Below are positions 33,925 to 42,013 of a DNA stretch of 64,000 bases, in pieces. The notes under the pieces were generated by a model. The model made no database searches and had not been told where the DNA came from. It saw nothing but the letters and a program-made list of their open reading frames with translations. Within the stretch, counting starts at the first letter, position 1; every line of letters begins with the position of its first letter. A program made the translations under genes and the position numbers. The DNA comes from Tunturibacter empetritectus (GTDB taxonomy: Bacteria > Acidobacteriota > Terriglobia > Terriglobales > Acidobacteriaceae), in NCBI RefSeq assembly GCF_040358985.1, contig NZ_CP132932.1:4774001-4838000 (forward strand), in the 5' to 3' direction.

Positions 33925-34599
33925 ATGCCCCGTATCAACTTTCAACAGCAATTGGTCGCTCTCAAAGACAAACTTCTCGCCATGGCTGCGCTCTCGCAAC
34001 AGGCTCTTTCGTTGTCACTGGAAGCTTACCTTACCGGAGATATGAGCCTCTGCGACCACGTAAAGGAGATTGAAGCTGCGATCAACGCGGCGGAACGTGA
34101 CGTAGATGAGATGGCGTACGACCTTCTGGCCAAAGAGCAGCCTATGGCTATCGATCTTCGTTTCATTCTGTCCGTGATCAAGATCAATGGCGATCTGGAG
34201 CGCATTGGGGACCAAGCGACGAACATCGCTTCGCGGACGCAGTATCTACAGGATTCTCCGAAGATCTCGCTGCCGATCGATATCCCGGATATGGGCGAGA
34301 AGGTTGGGGTGATGATCCGCAGGGCGATTCAGTCTTTGCTGGAGGCGGATGCGAAGCTGGCGGAGTCCGTACTTGCTATGGACGATGAGATCGACGATAT
34401 GAACCGCGATGTGCAGAATGAGTTGATCGAGGTGATGCAACAGCATCCGGTGGTAAGCGGACAGGCGTTGAATGCGATCATCATCTCGCGGAACCTGGAG
34501 CGCGCAGCGGACCACGCTACCAACATCGCCGAAGATGTAATCTTCTGGGTTCGCGGCTCGGATGTTCGGCATAAGCTCTCACTCGCAGAAGCGGATTGA
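33925..34599 (+). CDS. phoU: PhoU, phosphate signalling/transport regulator
   Basis: PhoU links the Pst phosphate transporter to the PhoR kinase. The 224-residue protein shows two copies of the family helical repeat: residues about 20-105 with NAAERDVDEMAYDLL and RFILSVIKINGDLERIGDQATNIA, and about 120-210 with MNRDVQNELIEVM and NAIIISRNLERAADHATNIAEDVIF. These carry the acidic metal-binding E/D-x-x-x-D pattern. The length is normal. No pst genes flank it, so it is a detached phoU. It is 117 bp after the fusion gene. Confidence 0.95.
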   Translation: MPRINFQQQLVALKDKLLAMAALSQQALSLSLEAYLTGDMSLCDHVKEIEAAINAAERDVDEMAYDLLAKEQPMAIDLRFILSVIKINGDLERIGDQATNIASRTQYLQDSPKISLPIDIPDMGEKVGVMIRRAIQSLLEADAKLAESVLAMDDEIDDMNRDVQNELIEVMQQHPVVSGQALNAIIISRNLERAADHATNIAEDVIFWVRGSDVRHKLSLAEAD

Positions 34600-34629
34600 G
34601 TCATGAGTGCGCCGGCAGAGTGAGCAGCC

Positions 34630-34658
34630 TTGACGTGTGGTCCTGCGACAACTAGTCT
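34630..34658 (+). promoter_or_regulatory. Candidate promoter for a leaderless Cys-rich uORF
   Basis: TTGACG (34630-34635), 17 nt, TAGTCT (34653-34658). The -35 block is near-consensus, the -10 block is weak. Transcription would start about at 34666, the A of the leader ATG, giving a leaderless reading frame. Confidence 0.4.
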
Positions 34659-34665
34659 TAGGGGT

Positions 34666-34764
34666 ATGGTGAGTTCGACTCAGCTTACATCAATGACTTG
34701 TCGCACGTGTTGTCACAACTGCGTGCGCCGTCGCCTTTGCCTGAGTTGTAGACTTACCCGATAA
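34666..34764 (+). CDS. Cys-rich leader peptide upstream of sulfite reductase
   Basis: A 32-codon frame starts at ATG 34666 and ends at TAA 34762-34764; an internal ATG at 34693 would give 23 residues. From residue 10 the peptide reads MTCRTCCHNCVRRRLCLSC, followed by RLTR: six cysteines in seventeen positions. It lies 85 bp before the sulfite reductase gene and is followed by a terminator-like hairpin. This is the pattern of cysteine-responsive attenuation described for mycobacterial sulfur operons: ribosomes would stall on Cys codons when cysteine is low. No convincing ribosome-binding site precedes either ATG, which fits leaderless translation from the candidate promoter. Too short for routine gene calling; function is inferred from composition and position. 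Confidence 0.6.
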   Translation: MVSSTQLTSMTCRTCCHNCVRRRLCLSCRLTR

Positions 34765-34793
34765 GTCTCCTTTTTCTTAGCAAAGCCACCAGC

Positions 34794-34824
34794 GCCCACT
34801 GAATACGGTGGGCCTTCTTGTTTC
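34794..34824 (+). terminator. Attenuator-like hairpin before the sulfite reductase gene
   Basis: GCCCAC (34794-34799) pairs with GTGGGC (34808-34813) around an 8-nt loop and is followed by the T-rich CTTCTTGTTTCT. It sits 30 bp after the leader peptide stop and 36 bp before the next ATG, as expected for transcription attenuation. Confidence 0.55.
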
Positions 34825-34849
34825 TGCCGCACACAAAAGGACACTCCTC

Positions 34850-36574
34850 ATGAGCAACTCAGCCTCTCCTGTTATTAAAGAGACCAAAGCACAAAAGTCC
34901 GAACGTTTGAAGCTGGCGAAGAATCCGTGGGAGGCATGGGAGGAGGTTCGTCAGTTTGCCAAGGAGGGCCGCGAATCGGTTCTTCCGGAGTGGGCTGGCC
35001 TCTACTTCAAGTGGTGGGGGATCTATACCCAGGGCGATGGAGTGGGAGCCACCGGAGGTGTTGGTGGCGAGGGGAAAGCAACCGAGTACTTCATGATGCG
35101 TATTGGCCTGCCGAACGGGATTCTTACCAGCGCACAGTTGCGCGTCATTGCGGACGTTACAAAGAAGTATGCTCGCGATCTTGCTGATATTACGACGCGG
35201 CAAAATATACAGCTCCACTGGCTGACCATCGAGGCGTTGCCTGAGGTGGTAGATGCGCTCACTGCGGTAGGGCTCAGCCCAAAGGGTGCGTGCGGTGATG
35301 TTGTTCGCAACGTGACGGGCTGCCCGCTGGCTGGAATCGATGGACACGAGCTTATCGATGCTTCGCCTCTAGCTGTAGAGATTGCGCACAAACTCACGGC
35401 CAATCCCGAGTTCTATAATCTGCCGCGCAAGTTCAAGATCTCTGTCACTGGCTGCCCGCTGTGGTGCTCGTACCCGGAGATCAACGATGTTGCGTTGACC
35501 GCGATCAAGCGCACGATTGACGGCAAGGAAGAGGTTGGCTATACGTTGCGGGTGGGCGGCGGCCTGTCGACCGAGCCTCATCTCGCGGTGCGTATTCCTG
35601 CGTTCATCCGGCAGGATCAGGCGTATGCTGCTGTGCATGCCACGGCGGAGATCTTTCGTGAACAACAGGAGTTACGCGAGAACCGCACTCGCGCTCGCAT
35701 CAAGTATCTTTTTATGAGGCATGGCTGGACCGCAGAGTCTTTTCTGGAGGCATTAGAAGGCAGACTGGGTTACAAACTGGATCCTAGCCCGGTCACCGAA
35801 GATGTGATTCCCGATGATGTTTATCGTGATCATATCGGCGTAGCGCCGCAGCGTCAGGCAGGTTTGTCGTCAGTGGGAGCCAGCGTGCTGCGTGGCCGCA
35901 TCTCGGGCGAGCAACTCCATCAACTGGCTGACCTGGCTGAGCGGTATGGAAGCGGAGAACTTCGCACGACGATTATGCAGAATATTCTCATCGTCAATGT
36001 GCCGAACGAGAAGACGGCCGATCTGGTATTGGCGCTGAATGGAATGGAGCTGCACGTGGATGTTTCTGCCTTCTGGCGGGGAGCGATCGCGTGTACCGGC
36101 ACGGAGTTTTGCAAGCTGGCGATTGCGGAGACGAAGGGCTTTTCGAAGTGGCTGGTCAGTGAGATGGAAGAACGCCTGCCGGGCTTCGACCAGCAGATCA
36201 AGCTTCACGTCACAGGCTGCACCAACAGTTGTGGACAGCACTGGATCGCTGACATTGGGCTTGAGGGCAAGAAGATCAAGAAGGATGGGAAGTCGGTGGA
36301 CGCCTTCTATTTTTGCGTGGGAGGAGCGGTGGGTAAGTTTGCTCGGACGGCTCGACCATTGGGCTATCGCGCTGCGGCGGACGATGTTCCGGATGCGATT
36401 GAGCGGTTGTTGCGCGGGTATCTTGACGCTCGTGAGCCGGACGAAGATCTGCGAGCTTACTTTGCCCGGACTGATGACGATAGCCTGCGAGCCCAGCTTG
36501 CGGGTACGGTGATCGATCCTGTGGAGCGCGATGCTCCGCCGGTTGGTGCCGGCCGCTACGTGCCGGGAGAGTAA
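34850..36574 (+). CDS. Ferredoxin-type nitrite/sulfite reductase (siroheme, 4Fe-4S)
   Basis: Six-electron reduction of sulfite to sulfide (or nitrite to ammonium). The 574-residue protein has two ferredoxin-like half domains (LHWLTIEALPEVVDAL) and repeated siroheme contacts NVTGCPLAGID and SVTGCPLWCS. The 4Fe-4S/siroheme cysteines are CTGTEFC and, after about 40 residues, CTNSC. The start at ATG 34850 follows AAAGGA; an upstream in-frame ATG lies inside the hairpin. The two following genes make siroheme, and the Cys-rich leader argues for sulfur rather than nitrogen assimilation, so sulfite is the more likely substrate. Sequence alone does not separate the two activities. Confidence 0.92.
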   Translation: MSNSASPVIKETKAQKSERLKLAKNPWEAWEEVRQFAKEGRESVLPEWAGLYFKWWGIYTQGDGVGATGGVGGEGKATEYFMMRIGLPNGILTSAQLRVIADVTKKYARDLADITTRQNIQLHWLTIEALPEVVDALTAVGLSPKGACGDVVRNVTGCPLAGIDGHELIDASPLAVEIAHKLTANPEFYNLPRKFKISVTGCPLWCSYPEINDVALTAIKRTIDGKEEVGYTLRVGGGLSTEPHLAVRIPAFIRQDQAYAAVHATAEIFREQQELRENRTRARIKYLFMRHGWTAESFLEALEGRLGYKLDPSPVTEDVIPDDVYRDHIGVAPQRQAGLSSVGASVLRGRISGEQLHQLADLAERYGSGELRTTIMQNILIVNVPNEKTADLVLALNGMELHVDVSAFWRGAIACTGTEFCKLAIAETKGFSKWLVSEMEERLPGFDQQIKLHVTGCTNSCGQHWIADIGLEGKKIKKDGKSVDAFYFCVGGAVGKFARTARPLGYRAAADDVPDAIERLLRGYLDAREPDEDLRAYFARTDDDSLRAQLAGTVIDPVERDAPPVGAGRYVPGE

Positions 36575-36583
36575 CCTAGTTTC

Positions 36584-37225
36584 ATGGACCTTTTCCCTAT
36601 CTTTCTAAAGATTGCCGGCCGGCCATGCATCGTAGTTGGGGCCGGAAATCTAGCTGAAGCGAAGATCGACTCACTGCTGGCGGCTCACGCAAAGGTGACG
36701 GTGATTGCTCCGGAAGCCCGCCCTCGCGTGGTCGAGATGGCGGCGGCGGGCGAGCTCGAATGGCTGCGCCGGAAGTACGTCGAAGGCGATTTGCTGGGGC
36801 AGTTCCTTGTGGTCGCGGCAACCGACAATCCTGTGGTAAATCGAGCTGTCTTCCGGGAGGCGACCGAGAAGAATCTCCTCTGCAATGCGGTGGACGACCC
36901 ACCGTTCTGCGATTTTTACTTTCCTTCTGTGGTGCGGCGTGGAGATCTGCAGATTGCTATTTCAACCGCAGGGGCTAGCCCGGCGTTGGCCCAGAGGCTG
37001 CGCAAAGAGATCAATTCGCAACTGCCGCTGGACGTCGGCGACTGGCTGACTAACCTGGGTAATCTGCGACGTGAGGTAACTCAGATAGAACCGCTGAATG
37101 AAGAGCGAAAGTGGCTGCTTCACCAACTCGCTCAGCGTGAGGTATGCGGCTACGAGGCGTGCCCGTCTCGCCTGCTTGCCCGCGAGCATGCTTTGACGAA
37201 TCCATTACCCGAGAAGAAATCGTGA
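36584..37225 (+). CDS. Precorrin-2 dehydrogenase / sirohydrochlorin ferrochelatase (CysG N-terminal, Met8-like)
   Basis: Oxidises precorrin-2 to sirohydrochlorin with NAD and inserts iron to give siroheme. The 213-residue protein starts MDLFPIFLKIAGRPCIVVGAGNLAEAKI, a Rossmann motif, with VVAATDNPVVNRAV, CNAVDDPPFCDFYFPSVVRRGDLQIAISTAGASPALA and a helical C-terminal dimerisation part. It starts 9 bp after the reductase gene and its stop overlaps the start of the next gene (GTGA), so all three are one operon. It corresponds to the N-terminal half of E. coli CysG as a separate protein. Confidence 0.93.
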   Translation: MDLFPIFLKIAGRPCIVVGAGNLAEAKIDSLLAAHAKVTVIAPEARPRVVEMAAAGELEWLRRKYVEGDLLGQFLVVAATDNPVVNRAVFREATEKNLLCNAVDDPPFCDFYFPSVVRRGDLQIAISTAGASPALAQRLRKEINSQLPLDVGDWLTNLGNLRREVTQIEPLNEERKWLLHQLAQREVCGYEACPSRLLAREHALTNPLPEKKS

Positions 37226-37950
37226 ACTCTGCTGCTCAGCCTGGAACCGTCTACTTAGCAGGTGCAGGACCGGGTGACCCGAACCTGCTTACCCTTCGGG
37301 TCCTTCGGCTACTTGAAACAGCAGATCTGATTCTGCCTGATGATCTGGTTTCTGCTGAGATACTATCGCTGGCCCATGGGGGGGCGGAGATTATCCCGGT
37401 TGGGAAGCGGTGTGGGCAGCCGCGTATTACGCAGGCGGAGATTCACGTTCTTATGCTGGAGGCGGCGCAGGCGGGCCGATCCGTGCTGCGGCTGAAGTCC
37501 GGCGATCCGTTGATCTTCGGGCGGGCGGGCGAAGAGATCGGCGCACTGCGTGGGGCGAAGATTCCGTTCGAGATCGTCCCCGGCATTACGACTGCGTTTG
37601 CGGCGGCCGCAAGATTGAGAACGCCGCTGACCGATCGCAGCGCAGCTTCAAAGCTGATTCTTGCTACGGCGCACCATGCGGCGGAGAAGCTAGAGCTGAC
37701 CCCAAAATGGACGGGAGCTCTGCCGGAGAACGCTACGCTGGTGATCTATATGCCGGGACGCAGATTTCGCGCCCTGGCAGAAGACCTTATCTCCTCTGGG
37801 ATCGCGGGCGAGACGCCGTGTGTTGCGATCAGCAAGGTAACCGCGGCGGATGAACATGTTTACAGTACGACGCTCGCCCAGCTGGATGACGACGCTGTTG
37901 GTCCTGCACCCGTGGTCCTGCTGATCGGCGACGCTATTCAGGTGCTGTAG
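37222..37950 (+). CDS. cobA: Uroporphyrinogen-III C-methyltransferase (CobA/SUMT)
   Basis: Makes precorrin-2 from uroporphyrinogen III by two S-adenosylmethionine methylations. The 242-residue protein has the family motifs VYLAGAGPGDPNLLTLR at the start, VLRLKSGDPLIFGRAGEE, VPGITTAFAAAARLRTPLTDR, LVIYMPG and GETPCVAISKVT. The start is a GTG at 37222 overlapping the preceding stop codon by four bases. A longer upstream frame would overlap the previous gene by 80 bp and lacks family residues. The last gene of the sulfite reductase/siroheme operon. It ends 21 bp from the convergent PEP-CTERM gene with no clear terminator between. Confidence 0.95.
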   Translation: MNSAAQPGTVYLAGAGPGDPNLLTLRVLRLLETADLILPDDLVSAEILSLAHGGAEIIPVGKRCGQPRITQAEIHVLMLEAAQAGRSVLRLKSGDPLIFGRAGEEIGALRGAKIPFEIVPGITTAFAAAARLRTPLTDRSAASKLILATAHHAAEKLELTPKWTGALPENATLVIYMPGRRFRALAEDLISSGIAGETPCVAISKVTAADEHVYSTTLAQLDDDAVGPAPVVLLIGDAIQVL

Positions 37951-37971
37951 CAGGTACGAGGGAGCTAAAGT

Positions 37972-38826
37972 CTAGGCTTTGAATCTGCGACGAATTGCGC
38001 CAGCTGCACCGATTACTCCGGTAAGGACGAGGACGTAGCTGGAAGGCTCTGGAACAACCGGGATCGGTGTGCCGGGGCCAGTGGGGGTGCCAGGACCAGT
38101 AGGTGTGCCGGGGCCGGTCGGAGTACCAGGACCAGTGGGAGTGCCGGGTCCAGTCGGTGTACCGGGGCCGGTCGGTGTGCCGGGGCCAGTGGGAGTGCCG
38201 GGTCCAGTCGGTGTACCGGGACCAACCGGTGTACCGGGGCCGGTCGGTGCGCCGGGGCCAGTGGGGGCGCCGGGACCGCTGGGAGGTGCTGTAGCTCCCT
38301 TGCTTGGAGCGTTAGGAGGCAGCCAGCCGCCTCCGCCGAAGCCTGGCGTGTAAATGGGTGGGCCACCCAACGGAGTCTCAGGGGAGATGCCTCCATAGGA
38401 AGGTGGTGGTGGGACGTTGTTGGAGGCAACCATCTCACCGAGATCGGTGGGCAGTAGATCGATACCGTCATTGAGAGAGCGGCCGGCGTGGAGAGTGGCG
38501 GGTGTCTCTTCCCCTACCAGCGGCCCATCACTGCCGCCCTCGGGCAGGACACCACAAGCCAGGTTGATTCGGTGGAGCGTCTGCGGACGCGTCATATGCG
38601 GGGCCGGTGCGACAGCGGGAATCAGCTTTGGTCGAGGCTTTAGCTTGCCTTGAGCATAGAGCTTGGCGCGGCGCTTTGCGGCAGCGATGCGCTGGATCTG
38701 GCGGGAGTGCGCCAACTCTTGACGATAGGCGACAAACCAACGCTCACAGTCGGTCGATGCGCTAACGCACGAGGCAGAGACACCAACAAAGATCACCAGA
38801 AGCAAAAGGTAGGCAAAGCGACGCAT
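37972..38826 (-). CDS. PEP-CTERM surface protein with Gly-Pro-Gly-Thr-Pro-Thr repeats
   Basis: The 284-residue protein has a signal peptide (MRRFAYLLLLVIFVGVSASC) and a basic helical region (RIAAAKRRAKLYAQGKLKPR). Proline-rich sequence follows, then twelve consecutive hexapeptides of the form GPG[T/A]P[T/V/I] at residues about 183-254. It ends with a complete PEP-CTERM sorting tail: VPEPSS, a hydrophobic segment (YVLVLTGVIGAAGAI) and RRRFKA. PEP-CTERM proteins are cleaved and anchored by an exosortase, often in cells making exopolysaccharide. No exosortase gene is in the window. The repeat encoding (18-bp units over about 216 bp) is prone to length change. Confidence 0.85.
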   Translation of the reverse strand: MRRFAYLLLLVIFVGVSASCVSASTDCERWFVAYRQELAHSRQIQRIAAAKRRAKLYAQGKLKPRPKLIPAVAPAPHMTRPQTLHRINLACGVLPEGGSDGPLVGEETPATLHAGRSLNDGIDLLPTDLGEMVASNNVPPPPSYGGISPETPLGGPPIYTPGFGGGGWLPPNAPSKGATAPPSGPGAPTGPGAPTGPGTPVGPGTPTGPGTPTGPGTPTGPGTPTGPGTPTGPGTPTGPGTPTGPGTPTGPGTPIPVVPEPSSYVLVLTGVIGAAGAIRRRFKA

Positions 38827-39323
38827 AAATCACCCTAGAAAGTTCTCGTTCTTCCAAATAACAGCTTGCTGAACGAACGTTATTGCTAATGCAATCAGTG
38901 GACCAAATGAAAGGCACGTTCAACCATGCTGGAAGTTGCAGTATTCGAGCCAAATCTTTGCACAGTTGGGAATATATTACCCTGTAGTAGCGAATTGTTT
39001 TCTCTTTTTCTCTCTTTTTTATTTGCGCAATGGGAAACTCTGTTGAAATTAGCACTCTTTCCGTGCCGGCAAAGCTGGCGTAGTTGCCCCAGGCTGTCAG
39101 TTGGCTTTGGCGCGACGAAGAGGAACAGGCCGGGCCGGTGCTGCGCAAATCATTGCAAGCCGACGACCAAATTGACGTGCAGCGCACCAATTTGACGCGC
39201 CGCACAACATTTTCTCCCGTTTTGCGTTCTTATAGATCAGGATGTCAGGTCCCTCAAAGAGGTCTGAATCCCGCACAGTCATTGACGCCTGACGGCGTAC
39301 TGGGCTTTGCTTAGGAGATTGAA
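38827..39323. other. Gene-free divergent region, about 500 bp
   Basis: Lies between the divergent PEP-CTERM and Gly-rich genes and should hold both promoters. It has a pyrimidine-rich tract near 39000-39028. I see no conserved riboswitch, repeat or reading frame that I can support. Confidence 0.5.
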
Positions 39324-39857
39324 ATGCGCTATCTACGCTACCTCGCTCTGCTCGCTTTGCTGATTGTTCCGGCAGCGGCTTACTCCCATGCACAGGTTTC
39401 GGTCGGTGTCGGCATCGGTGGCCCCGTTTACGGTGGCTACGGTTATGGGGCTCCGGTTTGCTCCTACGGATACTACGGCTACGCTCCTTATGCGTGCGCG
39501 CCTTATGGGTATTACGGCCCGTCATGGTTTAGCGGTGGACTCTTTATCGGTGCAGGGCCCTGGTATCGCGGCGGCTACTATGGCTACCGCGGAGGTTGGG
39601 GCTATCGCGGTGGTTATGGCTACGGCTATCGTGGCGGCATTGGGTACCGTGGAGGCTATGGCGGCGGATACCGTGGTGGTTATGGCGGTGGATACCGTGG
39701 CGGATACGGCGGCGGCTATCGTGGAGCGTCGGTTGGCGGCGGATTCCATGGCGGCGGTGGTGGATTCCACGGCGGCGGTGGTGGTGGATTCCACGGTGGC
39801 GGTGGCGGTTTCCACGGCGGTGGTGGCGGCGGTCACGGTGGTGGTGGACACCGGTAA
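39324..39857 (+). CDS. Secreted Gly/Tyr/His-rich repeat protein
   Basis: The 177-residue protein has a signal peptide (MRYLRYLALLALLIVPAAAYSHAQ), then a Tyr/Gly/Pro-rich part with three Cys. YRGGYGGG units follow in tandem at about residues 105-133, and a tail of GGGFHGGGG units with periodic His. It has a GGAG ribosome-binding site and its own terminator. Such proteins are common and poorly studied in Acidobacteria; a structural envelope role or metal binding by the His-rich tail are both possible. The repeats are visible in DNA as GGTGGTTATGGC-like units. Confidence 0.75.
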   Translation: MRYLRYLALLALLIVPAAAYSHAQVSVGVGIGGPVYGGYGYGAPVCSYGYYGYAPYACAPYGYYGPSWFSGGLFIGAGPWYRGGYYGYRGGWGYRGGYGYGYRGGIGYRGGYGGGYRGGYGGGYRGGYGGGYRGASVGGGFHGGGGGFHGGGGGGFHGGGGGFHGGGGGGHGGGGHR

Positions 39858-39876
39858 CAGGCAGTTGACGTCATAA

Positions 39877-39918
39877 GAACGGCTGCGGGCTATATCGTCC
39901 GCAGCCGTTCTTCTTTAA
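39877..39918 (+). terminator. Rho-independent terminator of the Gly-rich gene
   Basis: A perfect 12-bp stem (39877-39888 with 39899-39910), 10-nt loop, then TTCTTT, 20 bp after the stop codon. Confidence 0.9.
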
Positions 39919-39996
39919 CTAGTTGTTGTTTACGTGCGATGCTCTCGGATTTCTTCTCGGCTATTTCGAGATTTCTTTTCAGCTATCCTTACGGTT

Positions 39997-40764
39997 TCAG
40001 CCCAGGCGGCCTTCGGCCTGTTTAGTGGCTTCGTAGATCTGATCGAAGGATTCGACGGCGTAGAGTACAGGCTGCATCTCGCTGGTCTGGAACTCCTGGT
40101 TGAGCACGGCGTCGAGGTTGAAGTCTTTGACCTCACAGCCTCCGGCGAGGACCCGGGTGCACTCGCCGTGGGAGGAGATGAGGCCGCTGCCGTAGACCTT
40201 GATCTCCCCGTTCTGGCGGATGAGGCCGAATTCGACGGTGAACCAGAAGAGGCGGCCCATGCGCTCGAGGGCCTGGGGGTCGGTGAGGCGGGCGCAGATC
40301 TTTCCGTAGCTTTCGAGGAAGTCGGCGAAGACGGGGTGGGCGTGCATGGGGACGTGGCCGAAGACGTCGTGGAAGATGTCGGGCTCCGGGGTGTACTCCA
40401 TGGAGTCGCGCGAGCGGAGCCAGGTGGTGGTGGGGAACATGCGTGCGGCCAGCATCTCAAAGAAGGCGTCGGCAGGGAGGAAGCCGCTGACGGGGGTGGA
40501 CTGCCAGCCGGTGCGGGGCTGGAGGAGCGCGCTGACCTCGGTGAGGTTCGGCAACTGGTCCTCGCGGAGGCCGATCTGCTGGAAGCCGTCCAGATATTCT
40601 TTGCAGGCGTGCTCACGGAGTTGGGGCATGCGGCGGGTTACGAGTTCGCTCCAGATGGCGTGCTGCTCGGGAGTGTAGTCCGCCCAGGTCTGTTCGATGA
40701 GGTACGGCGCGGCCACATTCAGCTTGCCCTGGGCCAGATTCAGCGTTGAGGTTGCAATTCCCAT
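39997..40764 (-). CDS. phhA: Phenylalanine 4-monooxygenase
   Basis: Hydroxylates phenylalanine to tyrosine using tetrahydropterin, iron and oxygen. The 255-residue single-domain bacterial form shows YTPEPDIFHDVFGHVPM (the two iron His), FFWFTVEFGL-like RLFWFTVEFGLIRQ with the iron Glu, YGSGLISSHGE and PLSFDQIYEA-like ESFDQIYEATK near the end. The length agrees with Pseudomonas/Chromobacterium enzymes. Start at ATG 40764; the ribosome-binding site is weak. It stands alone; no pterin dehydratase or homogentisate genes are nearby. Confidence 0.95.
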   Translation of the reverse strand: MGIATSTLNLAQGKLNVAAPYLIEQTWADYTPEQHAIWSELVTRRMPQLREHACKEYLDGFQQIGLREDQLPNLTEVSALLQPRTGWQSTPVSGFLPADAFFEMLAARMFPTTTWLRSRDSMEYTPEPDIFHDVFGHVPMHAHPVFADFLESYGKICARLTDPQALERMGRLFWFTVEFGLIRQNGEIKVYGSGLISSHGECTRVLAGGCEVKDFNLDAVLNQEFQTSEMQPVLYAVESFDQIYEATKQAEGRLG

Positions 40765-41223
40765 GGGGTTCTCTATCGGCTCCTTGTGCCAGCAGAAGGA
40801 TACATCTTTGTGACTACGATTGTGTCAGTTCCCGCTGCTGGGGTACCCCCCGGGGGGTGGGGGTATTTTGCGCGTAAAATACTTGCTTTCAGTGGTTTAC
40901 AGTGAGTGCCTCTCTGCAAACTATTCATTCTAAACAGGTTGCGGCTAAAATACTTTTTTTGAGTTAGTTAGCGCGCCCTCCCTTGCATTCGATGAAAAAG
41001 CCCCGGTCGGCGCCGGGGCTTTTGACAGCTTCAATAAGTATAGCCTGGGGAGGGAAACTAATACGCCACTCGGATCTCTCTTATTTTGTGTTAGTTATGC
41101 GTTTTTGTCGCTTGACAAGTCAAATTGCTGATGTTTACCCCAAATAGTGCCAAGGACCAAGGAGCCAAAACTAGAGAGACCATCCTGAAGAGGACCCATC
41201 CTGCCGGAAGAGGTGATCTCTCT
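40765..41223. other. Intergenic region with a bidirectional terminator
   Basis: 459 bp between two minus-strand genes. It contains a C-run/G-run stretch near 40843-40868, A/T-rich sequence that may be the phhA promoter, and the terminator at 40996-41023. No coding sequence seen. Confidence 0.6.
40996..41023. terminator. Bidirectional rho-independent terminator
   Basis: AAAAGCCCCGG, 6-nt loop, CCGGGGCTTTT: an 11-bp perfect stem with A and T flanks. It can end the transcript of the secreted protein gene at 41224-41829. Confidence 0.85.
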
Positions 41224-41829
41224 TCACCATCTCTCGCTGACTGGTTCCAGTTTACGAACAACGCCATGGATTGCCTGGTTTCCGAAGTGGTTCGTCGCAG
41301 GTCCTGTGAAGACCATTGTCATATTTGAATACGGGACCTCGGTTCCTCCGGTGATGCAGACTTGAAGCATCGAGCTAGGCGGAGTCGTCTCGAAGAGGGC
41401 ACCGCTTCCGTTGCCGGTGATCATGCTGACTGTGCCGGTTACCTGAAAACCCATTGTCGTGAAAGGCTTAGGGTATGCAGGGCAGCCGGTCATGTCCCAG
41501 GTAACTTTGGCGTGCGTCAAGCGGATGTGGTGCGTGTGGGCATTCTGGCCTCCCTTGGTGGCATCCAGAACGTTGTTGGTAGTGCCGTAGTCGGACATGG
41601 TCATGTCTGCTGCGAAATCAGCGAGCTCGCCCCATTCGTGCAGATCAAGCGACCATTGTCCGTGCATCTCATACGGACTGCCGGCGATTTGCGGGTTTGC
41701 CGGCGTGTAATCGTTGAGCAGACCTTTGAAGTGGAGCGGCCCGCGCTCCTGGGCGAGGGCACAGGTGCCTGCCACCAGGAGAAGAAGAGAGAGAACGCAG
41801 GCCGAGGAAGGAAGGATTTTGCGTTTCAT
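41224..41829 (-). CDS. Secreted hypothetical protein
   Basis: A 201-residue protein with a clear signal peptide (MKRKILPSSACVLSLLLLVAGTCALAQ). The mature part has no family I can name. It contains HGQWSLDLHEWGELADFAADMTM, HTHHIRL and FQVTGTVSMITGNGSG, a beta-rich pattern. GGAG precedes the ATG at 41829; the frame is open a further 62 codons upstream without support. It is divergent from the HTH-TPR regulator and could be its neighbour in function, but no evidence shows this. Confidence 0.72.
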   Translation of the reverse strand: MKRKILPSSACVLSLLLLVAGTCALAQERGPLHFKGLLNDYTPANPQIAGSPYEMHGQWSLDLHEWGELADFAADMTMSDYGTTNNVLDATKGGQNAHTHHIRLTHAKVTWDMTGCPAYPKPFTTMGFQVTGTVSMITGNGSGALFETTPPSSMLQVCITGGTEVPYSNMTMVFTGPATNHFGNQAIHGVVRKLEPVSERW

Positions 41830-42013
41830 GAAAGACTCCAGTCTTTGAGATTGGCGACTTGCGCCTGAACTGGCTACACCTTCGGCCATGCAGAGACGGC
41901 GGGTCAACCCGCAAGAGACAGAACAACAGCTTGCGGTCAAATACCGCCTTTTACCGTGCCAATTCGACTGCGATAGAATGCCTGCGACAAGCTGGATTTC
42001 TCCGGAGATCGCC

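Noticed and set aside
39050..39130. Possible cyclic-di-GMP riboswitch upstream of the Gly-rich protein gene
   Set aside because: Some GGCAAAGC-like words are present, but the conserved core and pairing of the GEMM motif cannot be traced.
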